Shown one piece after another: positions 1 to 10,551 of a stretch of 64,000 bases of DNA; position 1 is the first letter of the stretch; each line of letters begins with the position of its first letter. The notes beneath the pieces were generated by a model. That model saw only the letters and a program-made list of their open reading frames with translations. It was not told the origin of the DNA and ran no database searches. Made by a program: the position numbers and the translations under genes. Location of the stretch: NCBI GenBank assembly GCA_964057225.1, contig OZ059899.1:6572001-6636000 (forward strand), read 5' to 3'. The stretch comes from Auanema rhodensis. Taxonomy: Eukaryota > Nematoda > Chromadorea > Rhabditida > Rhabditidae.

Positions 1-842
1 TAAAATATGTATTTATTTATATTTGTATAAATATTTTTGTATTTAAATATGTATATACGTATATATTTATAATAATTTATAATTGAAAATTATTAATATT
101 ATTAAAAATGACATGAAGTGAGTTGATGGCATAGAATACAACTCTTTTGGTCTAATGATTCTCATTACGATCTCATTAGTCAAAAATGTAGAAATAGTTA
201 TGACTGGCTCCACATAAAATATATTTTTATTATTTTTTTTTTCTTTTTCAATATTTCATGTCCTGAATTTTTTGTTTCCAACGTAAAAAATTTAGCTTCA
301 TTTTTTTTATATTGAACGAACTAACCGAATAACAGTAACTTTTTGAAATAGTCAATTAAATACTCATAAAACTTATTTTCATATTATTTTTTTCGTTTGT
401 TTTCCTGCGAAACGTTTCGCATTTCTTCGCCACGCTACGACTTCATAGTTGGTTATTTAGATGGAAAAAACATTGAATGATTTGAAACAAATCCATGAGA
501 TACTTTTCCAAAAAAATTATTATTTATTCAAAATGTTGATTCATATAAAATTACTTTAATGCTATTATAATGAATTTTACGTTTTTAGTTTCATTCAAAC
601 TTATATACAAGCCTCTCTTTTCTTCTATATTAGTAATATACTTTATCTCAACGTCATCCAAATTACTTGTTGTCTTTTGTTTTACCTAATTGTAAAAGCT
701 ATTACTTGATCTTCATATAATTCACAAGCCAGAGCTCGTTGTTTTCTTTCATATGGGAAAGCCACTCCTTCTTTTTTTCTCAGACTATTATTGAGCCAAT
801 ATTCATATAAAGCGTTGAAGTCATTTTGCCACTTTCAGCGCA
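1..842. other. AT-rich intergenic DNA with proximal promoter
   Basis: No coding potential is seen. A TATA-like CATATAA lies at about 804-810. An acceptor-like CTTTCAG ends at 838, four bases before the ATG of the peptide gene at 843, which suggests trans-splicing. Around 150-180 a short inverted repeat pairs CTAATGA with TCATTAG. Confidence 0.5.
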
Positions 843-1119
843 ATGAGCAACCAGTTCCGAGTTTGTGTTATATTATTCGTTATGATGACCATCTTTGTCT
901 TAACTGAAGCATATTTTCCAATATATGGAACCAGTAACAGCGATCGTCGATATGCAGTTGTAAGTAATATTCTAATATTTTTAATTATTTTCTTTATTTT
1001 CTCACAACCAATTATAAGATTACATTGATTTTCAGTTCCGAGATCTGGCAAAGATGAGACAACAAGCGCAAAAAAAAGGATATACCTTACAGCTTGATAA
1101 TAGCATTCCTACTTTCTGA
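843..1119 (+). CDS. Small secreted peptide (putative neuropeptide-like precursor)
   Basis: Two exons, 843-959 and 1036-1119, join in phase (117 + 84 nt) across a 76-nt intron (GTAAGT...TTTTCAG) to give 66 aa. Residues 1-23 are a clear signal peptide (hydrophobic VCVILFVMMTIFVL, then TEA before YFP). The mature part holds two dibasic sites, RR near residue 36 and KK near residue 53, which could be cleaved by proprotein convertases, and it ends IPTF without a C-terminal Gly for amidation. There is no cysteine in the mature peptide. It is placed alone, with a TATA-like box upstream and AATAAA near 1212. I do not recognise the family. A secreted signalling peptide is inferred from architecture only. 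Confidence 0.7.
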
Positions 1120-4100
1120 TATATTATCGTCAACGCCCGTTGTTTCATCCTAATGAATTTATATTTAATATTACCTTATTGTTCAATATAAACTACATAA
1201 ATGTCTGTTACAATAAAAAAAAAGAAGATATGAATAGTAAAGTTGATGATAAGGTTGAAAAAACGATGCATTATCCTATCTTCATTGACAGAAAGCTTCT
1301 ATCCGGTAATAAAGTAAACTATTAGTTATTCATACTGATAAAATTAATCGAATTCTTAGGAGGATAAGAATGTGCTTAATGCTGCTCATCTTCTTAATTC
1401 CTGATGCCTCTGCTATTTAGTTCTATTTTCTTTTCTTTTCTGTTGCAGCATTCAATTAATAAACTAAGTCTTTTTACTTTTAAGCAAAAGACCTTTTATA
1501 GAATTAATTCTAAACTTTTTGCAAAACAAAGAAATATCTATATGTTATCCTCATTATTATTTGTCTCTTGACTTAATATTAAATATGTATTATAATACAT
1601 TAAACTTTACATTTAACTTTACAAACAGTTTTCTTTAAATAATAAAAACAATATACAAATGAAAACAATCACTGAATGTATTAAGAATTCTCAGAAAAAT
1701 AATATAAATCATTTAGTATGTAGTATTTTTTTTCTTTTTGATTATAATTTATTATTTCATTTTCTTTTTCCCAATCCCTCTTGCTTTTAACTCGTCCTAC
1801 TCATCGTTATTTCTTTCACTAACGATTAATTCTCACTAATGAAGTGTACAGGCTTATCAATCTCCATGTCGTTCGACCTGAATGATAAGAGGACTGTATA
1901 TAGTCATCATATGAATACAGTATATATTGATTAAACGAAGTAAAACTATGATGAAATCATATTCTTAGAGTTCTCTCTTCAACCAAGCTTTGAACACATA
2001 TTCGTTTCAACAGACTTGTATTCCACCAGATTAGATGTAGCTTCGCGATGAGATGCATTTGTAAATAAAGAATGTTAGTTTTTTTGGGGTAGTAAATCTA
2101 TTTTATATTTAGTATAAAGAATAATAAACATATATATTTGTATTTTTTAAAATAATTAACTTAATTTGTAAATAAGTTATGATTGAAAAATAACTATGAT
2201 GAATATGCTAAGAGATGAATGACCTTCCTAGAAACATATTAGTAATGAAATGACAGTCAACATAATTAGTAAAATATCACAAACGTAATTGCTTTCAGAC
2301 TAATTGGAATTCTTCAAAATGCTAACGGAAAACACTTTTTTTTCGGATATTTAGAAATAAGGAAGTTACTGCTCGGAAAAACGAATTATCAAGAGGAATC
2401 TGAACTGAAAAATTATTATTAGATTCTTCTATTTATACTTATATTGATTAGATAAAATCGTATACTACTAGTGATAATAGGTTATCAGTAAAATCTTTTT
2501 CAAGTACCTGATTATAGTCACTTTTCAAAGTTTCTCATCCTGATATCTGGAGCTGTCACCGAAAAAAATGCGATTTACATTCCCCCATATCTTGTTAACG
2601 ACAGACTCAATCAGCTTTATCGAGACGTTATCTGATAAAAAGCACATCATCTGTTTGAAACTGTTACAAGATTTAATAACTATTCTTTCACATATTACAA
2701 TTATCCTATAAAATTATTTCATAAAATGAGCTATGCGTTTAGATCCGTTTCTGATTGGCTGGTTGACCTGGCTCACACATACAGTCTGCAGCAATAAGGA
2801 GGGAAATTATTTAGAGAGAGTGGAACAAAGAGAGAAGGAGAGAGATTGATGATAAGATAATATATAAGTGACACAACATCTGAACGTTCATTCAAATCAT
2901 TCTGACCGATTCTTTCAATTACTGGTCTTCTTTTTTACAAACTTATATTGAAATATTAATAAATATACGATAATCTTTAAAATAAAAGTTTAAAGGTTTT
3001 TTTATTTATCTAAATAAAAGAGTAAACTTAAAAGACGGTTATTTCATTATGATTATTTCTAACTGATTACATTTTGTTTCTTTAAATGTCAAATATTCAT
3101 TAGAGAGTTCAATGCTTCATCTAATGTATAAGAGTACATACAATCGATTAGTAACGTATTAAACGATTAGTTTCAAAGTTCTTTTCAGTTAATCACGAAT
3201 TCTATATGAATGAAACAGTAAATCTTGAATTTTTTGTCTTATTTTTTTATTTTATAAATATTTTACAAATTTATTATCAGCTAAAATTCAACATAATTTT
3301 TTTATTTCTCATTTTGATTGTTAATTAGGCTATTATATTTCTTTATTAAGTTTCAAACCATCATTGATTGCAAGACAATGAATACAGCCAAATTTGTTCA
3401 CTAAGCAAATAATGTCCTACGTGGACTGAAATTCAATGGCATACGGTAGTAATATTCTTCGCTAGCATTCCACTAAAGTCCTCATTTCTTTCATCCAATA
3501 TTGTAAAACTATATTCACCTATTTTTTCTTTTCCTGTTCATCAAGTACTCTCAGAATGACATGATAGTCATAGTTCAAAATTGGATAAAAATTAGATATC
3601 TATGTTATTACATTGTATAATCAATAAGCTGATAGTAAGAAATTTATCAATATATCAGTTATAAGTTTTACTTTTAATTCAAATCTTTTTAGTTCTTCAC
3701 TTATCATCTCTATCAATATAAATTTTATGAAATATAAGATATATTCACTTTATTAATCAAAATATCTTTTTTTTTCTAAAAAAATTGATAGATATGATAG
3801 CATCTATTCGAGTTCGATTCTCCCTATTTCATTTCTAATTATTCGATAGTGAGCACCAAGGAATTAAAGCGAACCGCATAAGCATTTTGCCACGTTTGCA
3901 TCACGTCACCTATACCGTATAGTCAGAATAATCCATGAATTGATTGATTGCCTTGAATGGGTGAGGCTTTTAAATTTTTTCTTTCGACTACAATCCTTCC
4001 GAAAAGTTTCTTTATAAAAGTATTTCATTAAAATAAATACATATTTCTTGTATTTTTTTATTTTTTTGACTATGAAATATTCAGCTTTATCTTAGTTTCA

Positions 4101-4330
4101 ATCATCTAGCATATTTATTAATTAATTTTGAAAATATTTTCTTTTATTTTATAGTCGATGGCCTAATTTAATTTTTAATTTTAACATTTTGTACAAGCAT
4201 TTCGACAATTAGCACATCATCGTATATAGAAGCTTCCGGTAGCTGAAAAAGAGGGCATCCCCAACAATTTATCTCTGTTTTGATAATCGTATCATACGTT
4301 TTTCCGGCGATATAGTTTTCCAGGAGAGGT
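1120..4330. other. Intergenic AT-rich DNA
   Basis: No exon with convincing coding potential and flanking splice sites was found on either strand. It holds the 3' end of the peptide gene (AATAAA near 1212), purine-rich GAGAGA tracts at about 2814-2847, and an isolated promoter-like block at 2850-2868. Confidence 0.5.
2850..2868 (+). promoter_or_regulatory. Promoter-like block: two GATA sites abutting a TATA box
   Basis: TGATAA (2850-2855) and AGATAA (2855-2860) directly precede TATATAAG (2861-2868). This resembles the promoter of the small membrane protein gene at 8054, but no open reading frame follows within several hundred bases. It may drive a non-coding RNA or be the remnant of a lost gene. 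Confidence 0.4.
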
Positions 4331-4424
4331 AGATAATAGTTGTGCTTGAATGCTATCACCTCCTCCCACTGATAAATTATCTCTTTAACAAGAATAATCG
4401 TTACTTGACCAGATAGTATGATAA
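4331..4424. promoter_or_regulatory. Cluster of six WGATAR sites (distal elt-2 enhancer candidate)
   Basis: Six matches to WGATAR occur in 94 bp: AGATAA 4331, CTATCA 4353, TGATAA 4370, TTATCT 4377, AGATAG 4411 and TGATAA 4419. The gene downstream encodes a GATA factor. C. elegans elt-2 is known to be activated and then maintained through TGATAA sites by END and ELT proteins, so a similar autoregulatory enhancer is inferred. Confidence 0.6.
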
Positions 4425-4560
4425 GAACTATCGCTTCCTCAATCATTACTTTACTTGTAAGCTAAAGCTTCAATATCCGTTAGCCAAGGATATTCCTATA
4501 CGACCATTCTTCGTCTAATGAGCACATGATTACGGTAATTGCTCGATGATGACTGGCTGA

Positions 4561-4609
4561 CTCCGCCCCTTGCGCACAATACCGTATTTGGTCACATGCT
4601 CCGCCCCCA
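4561..4609. promoter_or_regulatory. GC-rich elements in elt-2 promoter
   Basis: CTCCGCCCC begins at 4561 and GCTCCGCCCCC at 4598, two GC-rich boxes standing out from AT-rich surroundings. The core GCTCCGCC recurs (either strand) upstream of the secreted proteins at 19.7 kb and 47.9 kb. A zinc-finger (SP/KLF-type) site is a guess. Confidence 0.4.
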
Positions 4610-4762
4610 CGCGCTGCTCCTTCTCTTTCACATCCCAAAATTGGTCAATCATTTCAAAGTCACTGATTAGAGACATTTCAGAAAAATCGGTCCGATAAAC
4701 TTTCAATAATTATTTATTTTTGATAGTATTATTTGTTTTTTCATATTATTATATATGTTCAC

Positions 4763-4800
4763 TTATCTTTAAAAAACTTGATAAAATTTAAAGTTTATCA
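4763..4800. promoter_or_regulatory. Proximal GATA sites of elt-2
   Basis: TTATCT at 4763, TGATAA at 4779 and TTATCA at 4795 lie within 105 bp of the elt-2 start codon. With the distal cluster this makes nine WGATAR sites in about 470 bp. Confidence 0.55.
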
Positions 4801-4864
4801 TATTTTAGTAGACTATATAACTAAATTACAAACACATTTATTATAGTTTCAATTGAAGGGAATA

Positions 4865-7116
4865 ATGGACCAAATTGAAAGCACACCTTTACCTCCACAA
4901 TACTGGGGTGAACCTCCTCTAGGTGGAGCCACTTTATCTGGATCTGTCTCTGTTGTTAACACCTTATCCTTGCCAACAACACCAGCTAGTTCAACAGTTC
5001 TTCTTGATAAAGATACGAAATTCGACAAAAGTTTGGCAGGTTCGTATTCAACAGTATGTTTCATAAATCCGTAATTAGCTTGTCGATAACTAAGCTATAA
5101 GTCTTAAACTATCTGTTTTGTGCAAACTAAACAAAATTTGCTGATTCTTATTGTAATGAGTTCATGGACAAAAAACGAATCGATAATAAAAGTCGGATAA
5201 AAATCAATGAATCTGACAGCAAGCTAAATTCATGATAAGGATTTTTCTTCGAATATGCTGATAAGCAAGAAGTGGCGAGAGTATCAACAATTATGGCGCC
5301 AATTTCAAATATATTATTGCAGAGAAGCTCGAATTTCGGTCCAATGGATTTCAGCAAACACCGCAATGTAAAGTTCCGAAAGAACAATGTTAAAACTGAA
5401 AAATGTATTTCAGTTAGCTTGGGAGAAACAACACTTCGACAAACTGTCATTGAGCAATCTACGGCATTGGGAGGTGAAGCGAAGGCTGAATTTTCTCAAT
5501 TACAAAGTATAACAATTTGTTATTATTTAACAAAAATTGATCAAATATTTAAGCTTTTCCAAGTGTAGCTCCTGAAATTAATTATTATCCATATGCTCCT
5601 CCTTTCGACGCATTCCATCCAACAACTAATCATATACAAAATTCTAATCTCATCGCTTATCCACAGTGAGTTTAACAACTTTAATAAAACTTATACAAAA
5701 AAGGTTTAGATCAAACTGGTCAGATCGATCAATACCTTCATTTACAGCTCAATATACGTATCCAACCAATACAGTAGATCTCGTCGGTGTAAGTTGTCAC
5801 ATGAATTACTCTAGCGAAATTCATAGCTTCAGAGTTATTATACAACATATGAATGTCTGATGTGCGGAAAAACTCAATCTGGACCTGATGAACCAGGTTT
5901 GTGCAGCGACTGCAGTGCTCAGCAAACTTCAGCGACTCTTTATACTAGTATTGTCCCAACTAATACAATGGATGACTCTCAGGTATGAAATAACCATATT
6001 GCTTCAAATAAATTTTGTTTTGTAGATTTATAGCTCCCATATTGATTTATCCATGAATCCATCAGTAGTGGTGCCCGATCCCAATGCATCACAACAAAGT
6101 AGCCAACAAAGTAAAGGGCGAGGAACTAATGTCAAGAAAACATCTGCGGTAATATTTCATAGTGTTTTAAAAAATTCCTATACTGACACCAATCAAAAGA
6201 AAAAAAGTTATTATCTACTTATTTCATCACATATGTATCTTCAACATATACATATTTTTAAATATTATAATTAAACACGATTTAGCCAACAAATCAACGC
6301 CGTCAAGGGCTTGTATGTTCCAACTGTGAGGGTACTAACACCACTTTATGGAGGAGAAATGCAGAAGGTGAACCTGTATGCAAGTGAGTAATTGAAAACG
6401 AATATGAATATATAACATATAAATATTTTTAATCCTAAAATAAGTAAATGTCAATCTTAAAAAAAAATATTTTCAGTGCATGTGGTCTTTACTTCAAATT
6501 ACATAATGTTCAAAGACCAATCACCATGAAAAAGGAAGGGCAACTTCAAACTAGGTCAGATATATATTTATTTATCATTTTTTATACATAATTAAATATT
6601 TTAGAAAAAGAAAACCAAAAAATAGTGATTCTACCAAGAAACGTAGCAACAACTCAAATGGAAGTAGTGAGCGTATCCAGAGTTATAGTAACCCTTCTGA
6701 GAGAACTCGTAAGTTGCGATGAAAAAAATAACTGAAACAATTATTTTTTAAGCAACATACAACAGTTCATACACTCAAAGTTTTGGAGCCGTTAATTATG
6801 CCACAGAAACCAATAACTACCAACAAATTAACAGATTATCAAGTACAGGAAATTGGAATAATGGAGTGCTCATGAGCGGTTTGGAAATTTGTTTAATTTC
6901 TATTTGTTCATCGTTTTTGTACAGATGTTTCTCAAGCTTCTGCGTTTACACCACCTCAATATGTTTATTCTAAAAAAGAACACGTAAGTTTTCTTTTAAT
7001 GTAAATCCCATTATTAATAACATTTATTCTAGCCACAATTGGATGAAGATGAAACAAGAACAGCTGCAATGGGACTAGAAGATACTACTCATGATGATCA
7101 ATCTGAAGCGTCATAA
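4865..7116 (+). CDS. elt-2: GATA-type zinc finger transcription factor, ELT-2-like
   Basis: Twelve exons join in phase to 421 aa: 4865-5039, 5414-5506, 5569-5665, 5710-5788, 5833-5982, 6026-6148, 6286-6383, 6477-6554, 6605-6708, 6753-6878, 6925-6983 and 7033-7116. The GATA finger spans about residues 244-268: CSNC, the TTLWRRN signature, then CNAC, followed by GLYFKLH and a basic tail (RKRKPK) for DNA contact. Upstream, about residues 155-175, CLMC and CSDC form a degenerate N-terminal finger lacking the TLWRR core. The C-terminus is acidic. Length matches C. elegans ELT-2 (about 433 aa), a master regulator of intestinal genes. The start follows an acceptor-like TTATAG, suggesting trans-splicing. 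Exon 2 (after a 374-nt intron) and the exon 3 boundaries are less certain than the rest. ELT-7 or ELT-4 orthology cannot be excluded. Confidence 0.85.
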
Positions 7117-7806
7117 GCTTCTTACGATTTAGTCTTTTAGATGTGTAATACCGCTTATCATAATTAGATATTATTTGTATTCCATCATGACAACTCTTGT
7201 AAACAAAAGAAAAGAGAAAAAATAATGTTCACAGCTTTTTTTTGTTTGTGTTCAGCTCTTGAAATGTTTGGATGATTTATAAGATTTCGTAGTAATTTTT
7301 TCAGTTTTTATATTTTTAAGTACTAATTTGTTATTTTTATTTCTTAAAAGTTGTTTTATTTCATATTTAAAACTTATAAGCCCTCAGGCCAATCGTACAT
7401 GTTCATTTGTGGCTCACATATCTATTCAATTTGAAATTCTCGTGTCTTTTTCTTGAACTCTCAAACTAATATTATATTATAATGTAAATATTAATACTGC
7501 TCTTCTAACAATTTTTCTCAATTTTTAACAGAATATATTTTATATAAATATAAGTATTTCTTTTATTGTAATTAATACATTAAAAATTTTAAATAAAGAG
7601 CTGTTATTATAAAGCCTAAACATTTTTTTGTTTTTAGTTTTTTTTTTTATTTTAAAATTGTTATGAAAATATAATTTTTTAATTTTCACATTTGAACACC
7701 ATTAAAGTTCATTGAAAAGATCTGAGTCAACAATAAAAATTTTAGAAGTATGATGACTAATCGCTTAATACACAAGAAATGTTCAAGTTCAAATCAAAAA
7801 TATGCT

Positions 7807-7903
7807 TTATCAAAATTATGAATCATACTTTATCATTTGATTCGTCATAGTTTGCATTACCTACGCTAAAACCTTTTTTTGATGGTGATATAATGTATAT
7901 AAG
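7807..7903 (+). promoter_or_regulatory. Promoter of the small membrane protein: two GATA sites and TATA box
   Basis: TTATCA occurs at 7807-7812 and 7830-7835, followed by TATATAAG at 7896-7903 and a start codon at 8054. The arrangement suggests GATA-factor-driven (possibly intestinal) expression; this is inference. Confidence 0.4.
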
Positions 7904-8053
7904 AGTTATATAAAGGAGGAATGAACAGAGCTATAAGTTCGTTCACAACTTCTTCAACTTCTTTTCATTCAATATATTTTTCTAATCAAAATATATTTAA
8001 TATTATATATTAATTTATAATAATATATTTTAGATTTTATATTAATCATCATT

Positions 8054-8381
8054 ATGAGCTTAATAAAAGCTAATGCAGAAAATGTTGCTATAATCATAGA
8101 AGAAGAAACAATTCCAAAAAAATACAATATTTCTGATTTTCCTTTGCTTCAAAAGCCCAATTCTGTGAATTTTCAAGAAGTTCAAACTGTTTTATATAGA
8201 GGTACAGAAAAATAATTAAAGTCGGAGAAATAATATTTTTTAAATTTTAGATACAAGTAAACGAAGTTATAATATGTTATGGAACATATTCAGCACTATA
8301 TTTTTATTTTTTTTGGCTGTTTTCGTTTTATTCATTTTATTACATGCTTTTATTTATTTCGGAAATCATCAAGCGTCATAA
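8054..8381 (+). CDS. Small single-pass membrane protein, unknown family
   Basis: Exons 8054-8201 and 8251-8381 join in phase across a 49-nt intron to give 92 aa. The N-terminal half is polar (EEETIPKKY, then SDFPLLQKP) with no signal peptide. A strongly hydrophobic segment of about 25 residues (IFSTIFLFFLAVFVLFILLH) lies near the C-terminus and is followed only by AFIYFGNHQAS. This is the layout of a tail-anchored or type II membrane protein. An AATAAA lies about 100 nt downstream. It sits 940 bp downstream of elt-2 with its own TATA box. I do not recognise the family. Confidence 0.55.
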
Positions 8382-9570
8382 CAAAATTATATAATAGTTA
8401 TATACATATGTATTTACTTTATTCGTTATATACATGTGCATCTGCGGGTTTCATATTATGATCATCATTCAAGTAAAAAAAAATAAAAAATGTTATATTT
8501 ATTTTTTATTTCTTATATTACACATATATATATAAAATTATTTTTTAAACAATTATTCTTTTCTTTTTTCAATTTTGCATAAAAACTATAACTACCAAAA
8601 CATGGTTTGTCAGTACGCAGGATAGTTTTGAGATCTAAGCATTATATTGGTTCTGTTTTTTTTGTAATTATTCTATTAATTAATTCATTTTGCTCATTTA
8701 TATATAAACAAATCCACTTCCTTATTTTTTTTGTATTTACCTCTTGACGTCTAACTTCTTCCTCTTTCTCTCTTCTTCCTCTTTATAACAGTCCGTGTCC
8801 CTTATCTATTCATTATAAATTCCTATCGACTATCAATATTCCTTTTAAAGGTTAATAGAATGATTGACAGCTTTCCCAGTTTCTCTATATTTCATATGCT
8901 ATCTATATCTTCCTTTTAATTCTTTCTTTCCATCCTCACTAAACAGGTTATTATGGCCACCAAGTTGATTAAACGGTTTTCCCGCAACCCGCGTCTTTCT
9001 ATACCTTATTTCGACTCAATTTATCTTTAAAGCTCTGTATTTTGAATACTATTTCTAACCAAACAACATTTCTTAACCTTACATGTATGGAGTTCTCTAA
9101 GTATCAGCCTTATTCCATCTGTCCCTCTCTCTCATCCAATTTTTCTATTTTTATTTTTCTTCGATTGTGTGAACAAAACGGAATAACTCACCATATTTCA
9201 ACAAATACATATATACATATCTATGTCTAGATCGATTATCAAAAGTAAGAGGAAATGCTTTTAAAGATTGTTCAAAAAAACGAAATTTCCATTGAATGAC
9301 AGCAAACATTCAATCTGACGTCAATAGAATACATGTAGCTTGATTCATAATATCATGGTAGTGCACTTCCTTTTACAACAACATTCCAAAAAAGGAACAT
9401 TTTGATTATCAAAAGTTATGTTTCTGCACAGACTTGTTCACTCTTAACAATCCTCTCCATATCTTTGCAAAACGACCAACAAAAAAAATCGGAAAAGAGC
9501 GCTTCTTTTCAGGAGTACCTAAGAAACTGAAAAAGTGTACACATTCATGACAGAAACACACGAAGAAGGA

Positions 9571-9576
<6 letters not shown>

Positions 9577-9650
<74 letters not shown>

Positions 9651-9658
9651 GAGAGAGA
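9577..9658 (+). repeat. (GA)n microsatellite
   Basis: Almost uninterrupted GA dinucleotides for about 80 bp with a few AAAA or TA interruptions. The minus-strand open frame across it is only Ser-Leu repeats and is not a gene. Confidence 0.9.
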
Positions 9659-10527
9659 AATTGAACAAAATCTTCAAAAAGCATCATATATCATATTTTC
9701 TTTAGTTGTGTTATTTCCAACAATTCACTGAAGTTTCAACCAGAATATTTCCGGGCTGCCGTATAAATGGGGCGAAGTCGCCTTGTTCGGAAAGCCGTTG
9801 TCTTCGTCAGTTTTCTATCTAGGACGAACGTCAACGGAAGATACCGTTCGAAGAACAAAATTCTACTGCTGACTCTTCAGGAATATGAAAATACAGAGAA
9901 AAGATAGCTGTATTATCTTTTTGATTTGGAAGGCCACAGGTTCCACTGCTGTCTTCGATGCGACGTCGTGTTCGTCGTCGTCGTCATCGAAAGCGATTTT
10001 CTGATCTAGACGTGGTATATGTATAGACATCTTCGCTAACTTTTTCAAATCATAAAAAAATAGTAGAATATCAACCTGAAGCTCAAGGTGTTTTGTAATC
10101 CAGAAGATGAACTTGAACAAGAATTACAATAATTATCCAAAAATGCGTAATTTGATCTTATCTGCAAAATACTTTGCGAGGTTAATGTATAACTGAAAGT
10201 TTAGAGAAATTGTTTAAAAAACTAAATTTATAACAACAGGTATATGGTATAAATAGCACATTCTGAGAATGTTGTGCAATAAAGGTTGGAAAATCAGAAA
10301 CTCGATCATCTGAACGGAATCTTTTTTGTTTCTTCGAAAATTAAACAAGATTACATGGAATGTGGAATAAAAATAACTCTTCAATGAAAAGTAATGAAGA
10401 GAAAATGACATCAAGAAATTCATTTTTAGAATTTTTCCAATTTTCAAAAATAGATACGGTTGCATGTTCTCTTTTTTGTTTTTTTTTTCAATTGGATATG
10501 ACGAGGATTGGAAACAAATACAAAATA

Positions 10528-10551
10528 GTGAACGGATGAGAACCCGTTCAC
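10528..10551. repeat. Short perfect hairpin
   Basis: GTGAACGG (10528-10535) and CCGTTCAC (10544-10551) form an 8-bp stem with an 8-nt loop. A competing outer stem AATAGTG/CACTATT also exists. It could be a cruciform, a small RNA fold, or chance. Confidence 0.5.

Noticed and set aside
120..190. miR-58/80-like sequence (TGAGATCG on the minus strand)
   Set aside because: Only the seed-like 8-mer fits; the surrounding inverted repeat is too short for a precursor hairpin.
4168..4446. 92-codon minus-strand open frame upstream of elt-2
   Set aside because: It overlaps the cluster of six GATA sites, has no splice or family support, and the codons follow the local composition; better explained as an enhancer.
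9409..9687. Ser/Leu-repeat minus-strand frame
   Set aside because: Direct translation of the (GA)n microsatellite.
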